Origin: CAKVLS01 sp045605365
GTDB lineage: Bacteria > Bacillota > Clostridia > Christensenellales > UBA1242
Assembly (NCBI GenBank): GCA_045605365.1
Contig: JAZUPV010000025.1
Coordinates: forward strand, 1 to 6,329
Length of the DNA: 6,329 nt
Direction of reading: 5' to 3'
The position numbers and the translations under genes were made by a program. Below the pieces are notes generated by a model. That model was given only the letters and a program-made list of their open reading frames with translations. It was not told the DNA's origin and searched no databases. The stretch's first letter is position 1. The number at the start of each line of letters is the position of its first letter. Shown here piece by piece: positions 6,221 to 6,329 of this stretch.

Positions 6221-6329
6221 TTATCTTGCAGGCTTGATGAACGTTTGCGTAAAGTCTTGATATATTTGTTTTAGGTCGTCAGGTAGATAGCTTAATGCCC
6301 TACTTATAGTAAAATTAGGTACATTATAA
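6221..6329 (-). CDS. C-terminal end of an unidentified protein (partial)
   Basis: An open frame enters from the right edge and ends at TAA (6221-6223), giving 35 residues: a start of YNVPNFTISRALSYLPDDL, then a probable helix KQIYQDFTQTFI and the end KPAR. The mix of residues looks like a real protein end; the other two frames on this strand contain stops. The start and most of the gene lie outside the window, so its length and function cannot be judged. No terminator separates it from the peptide promoter, so readthrough from it into the peptide unit is possible. Confidence 0.65.
   Translation of the reverse strand, partial: YNVPNFTISRALSYLPDDLKQIYQDFTQTFIKPAR

Overview
The window looks like a piece of chromosome from a low-GC, Gram-positive-type bacterium (Firmicutes/Bacillota, possibly an uncultured gut lineage). 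Supporting signs are strong AGGAGG-type ribosome binding sites, TTGACA/TATAAT-type promoters, AT-rich intergenic DNA, intrinsic terminators after most genes, and an AU-rich 23S rRNA with bacterial core motifs. Every gene I can support is on the minus strand, so transcription runs from right to left. The species cannot be named from the sequence.

Layout in transcription order (right to left): (1) 6221-6329, the last 35 codons of an unidentified gene that enters from beyond the window. (2) 6098-6213, a very small unit with an extended -10 promoter, a clear ribosome binding site, a 20-residue hydrophobic peptide and a perfectly palindromic terminator. (3) 4331-5989, a complete phosphoglucomutase/phosphomannomutase of the PgcA/PGM2 type, closed by a terminator only three bases after its stop codon. 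(4) 3990-4299, about 310 bases with no convincing gene but with a plus-strand hairpin and T-run. (5) 1381-3914, a two-gene operon with its own promoter and terminator. It encodes a DNA-binding (XRE-type HTH) protein fused to about eight membrane segments and a Q/P/K-rich tail, then a translationally coupled single-pass membrane protein. (6) 637-1312, AT-rich DNA carrying a strong promoter and a structured leader. (7) 1-636, the 5' part of a 23S rRNA gene that runs off the left edge.

Two observations stand out. First, the 23S rRNA gene has no 16S gene in front of it. A TTGACA-17-TATTCT promoter with A-tracts upstream lies about 320 bases before the mature 5' end, and the next gene upstream encodes a protein, so this looks like an unlinked 23S gene. 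Second, the 20-residue peptide gene is too short for ordinary gene callers but has a full set of expression signals. It is either an independent tiny membrane protein or a leader peptide in front of the phosphoglucomutase gene.

The HTH-membrane protein and its partner are the other unusual element. They probably form a membrane-bound sensor or regulator pair, but neither the signal nor the target can be read from the sequence.
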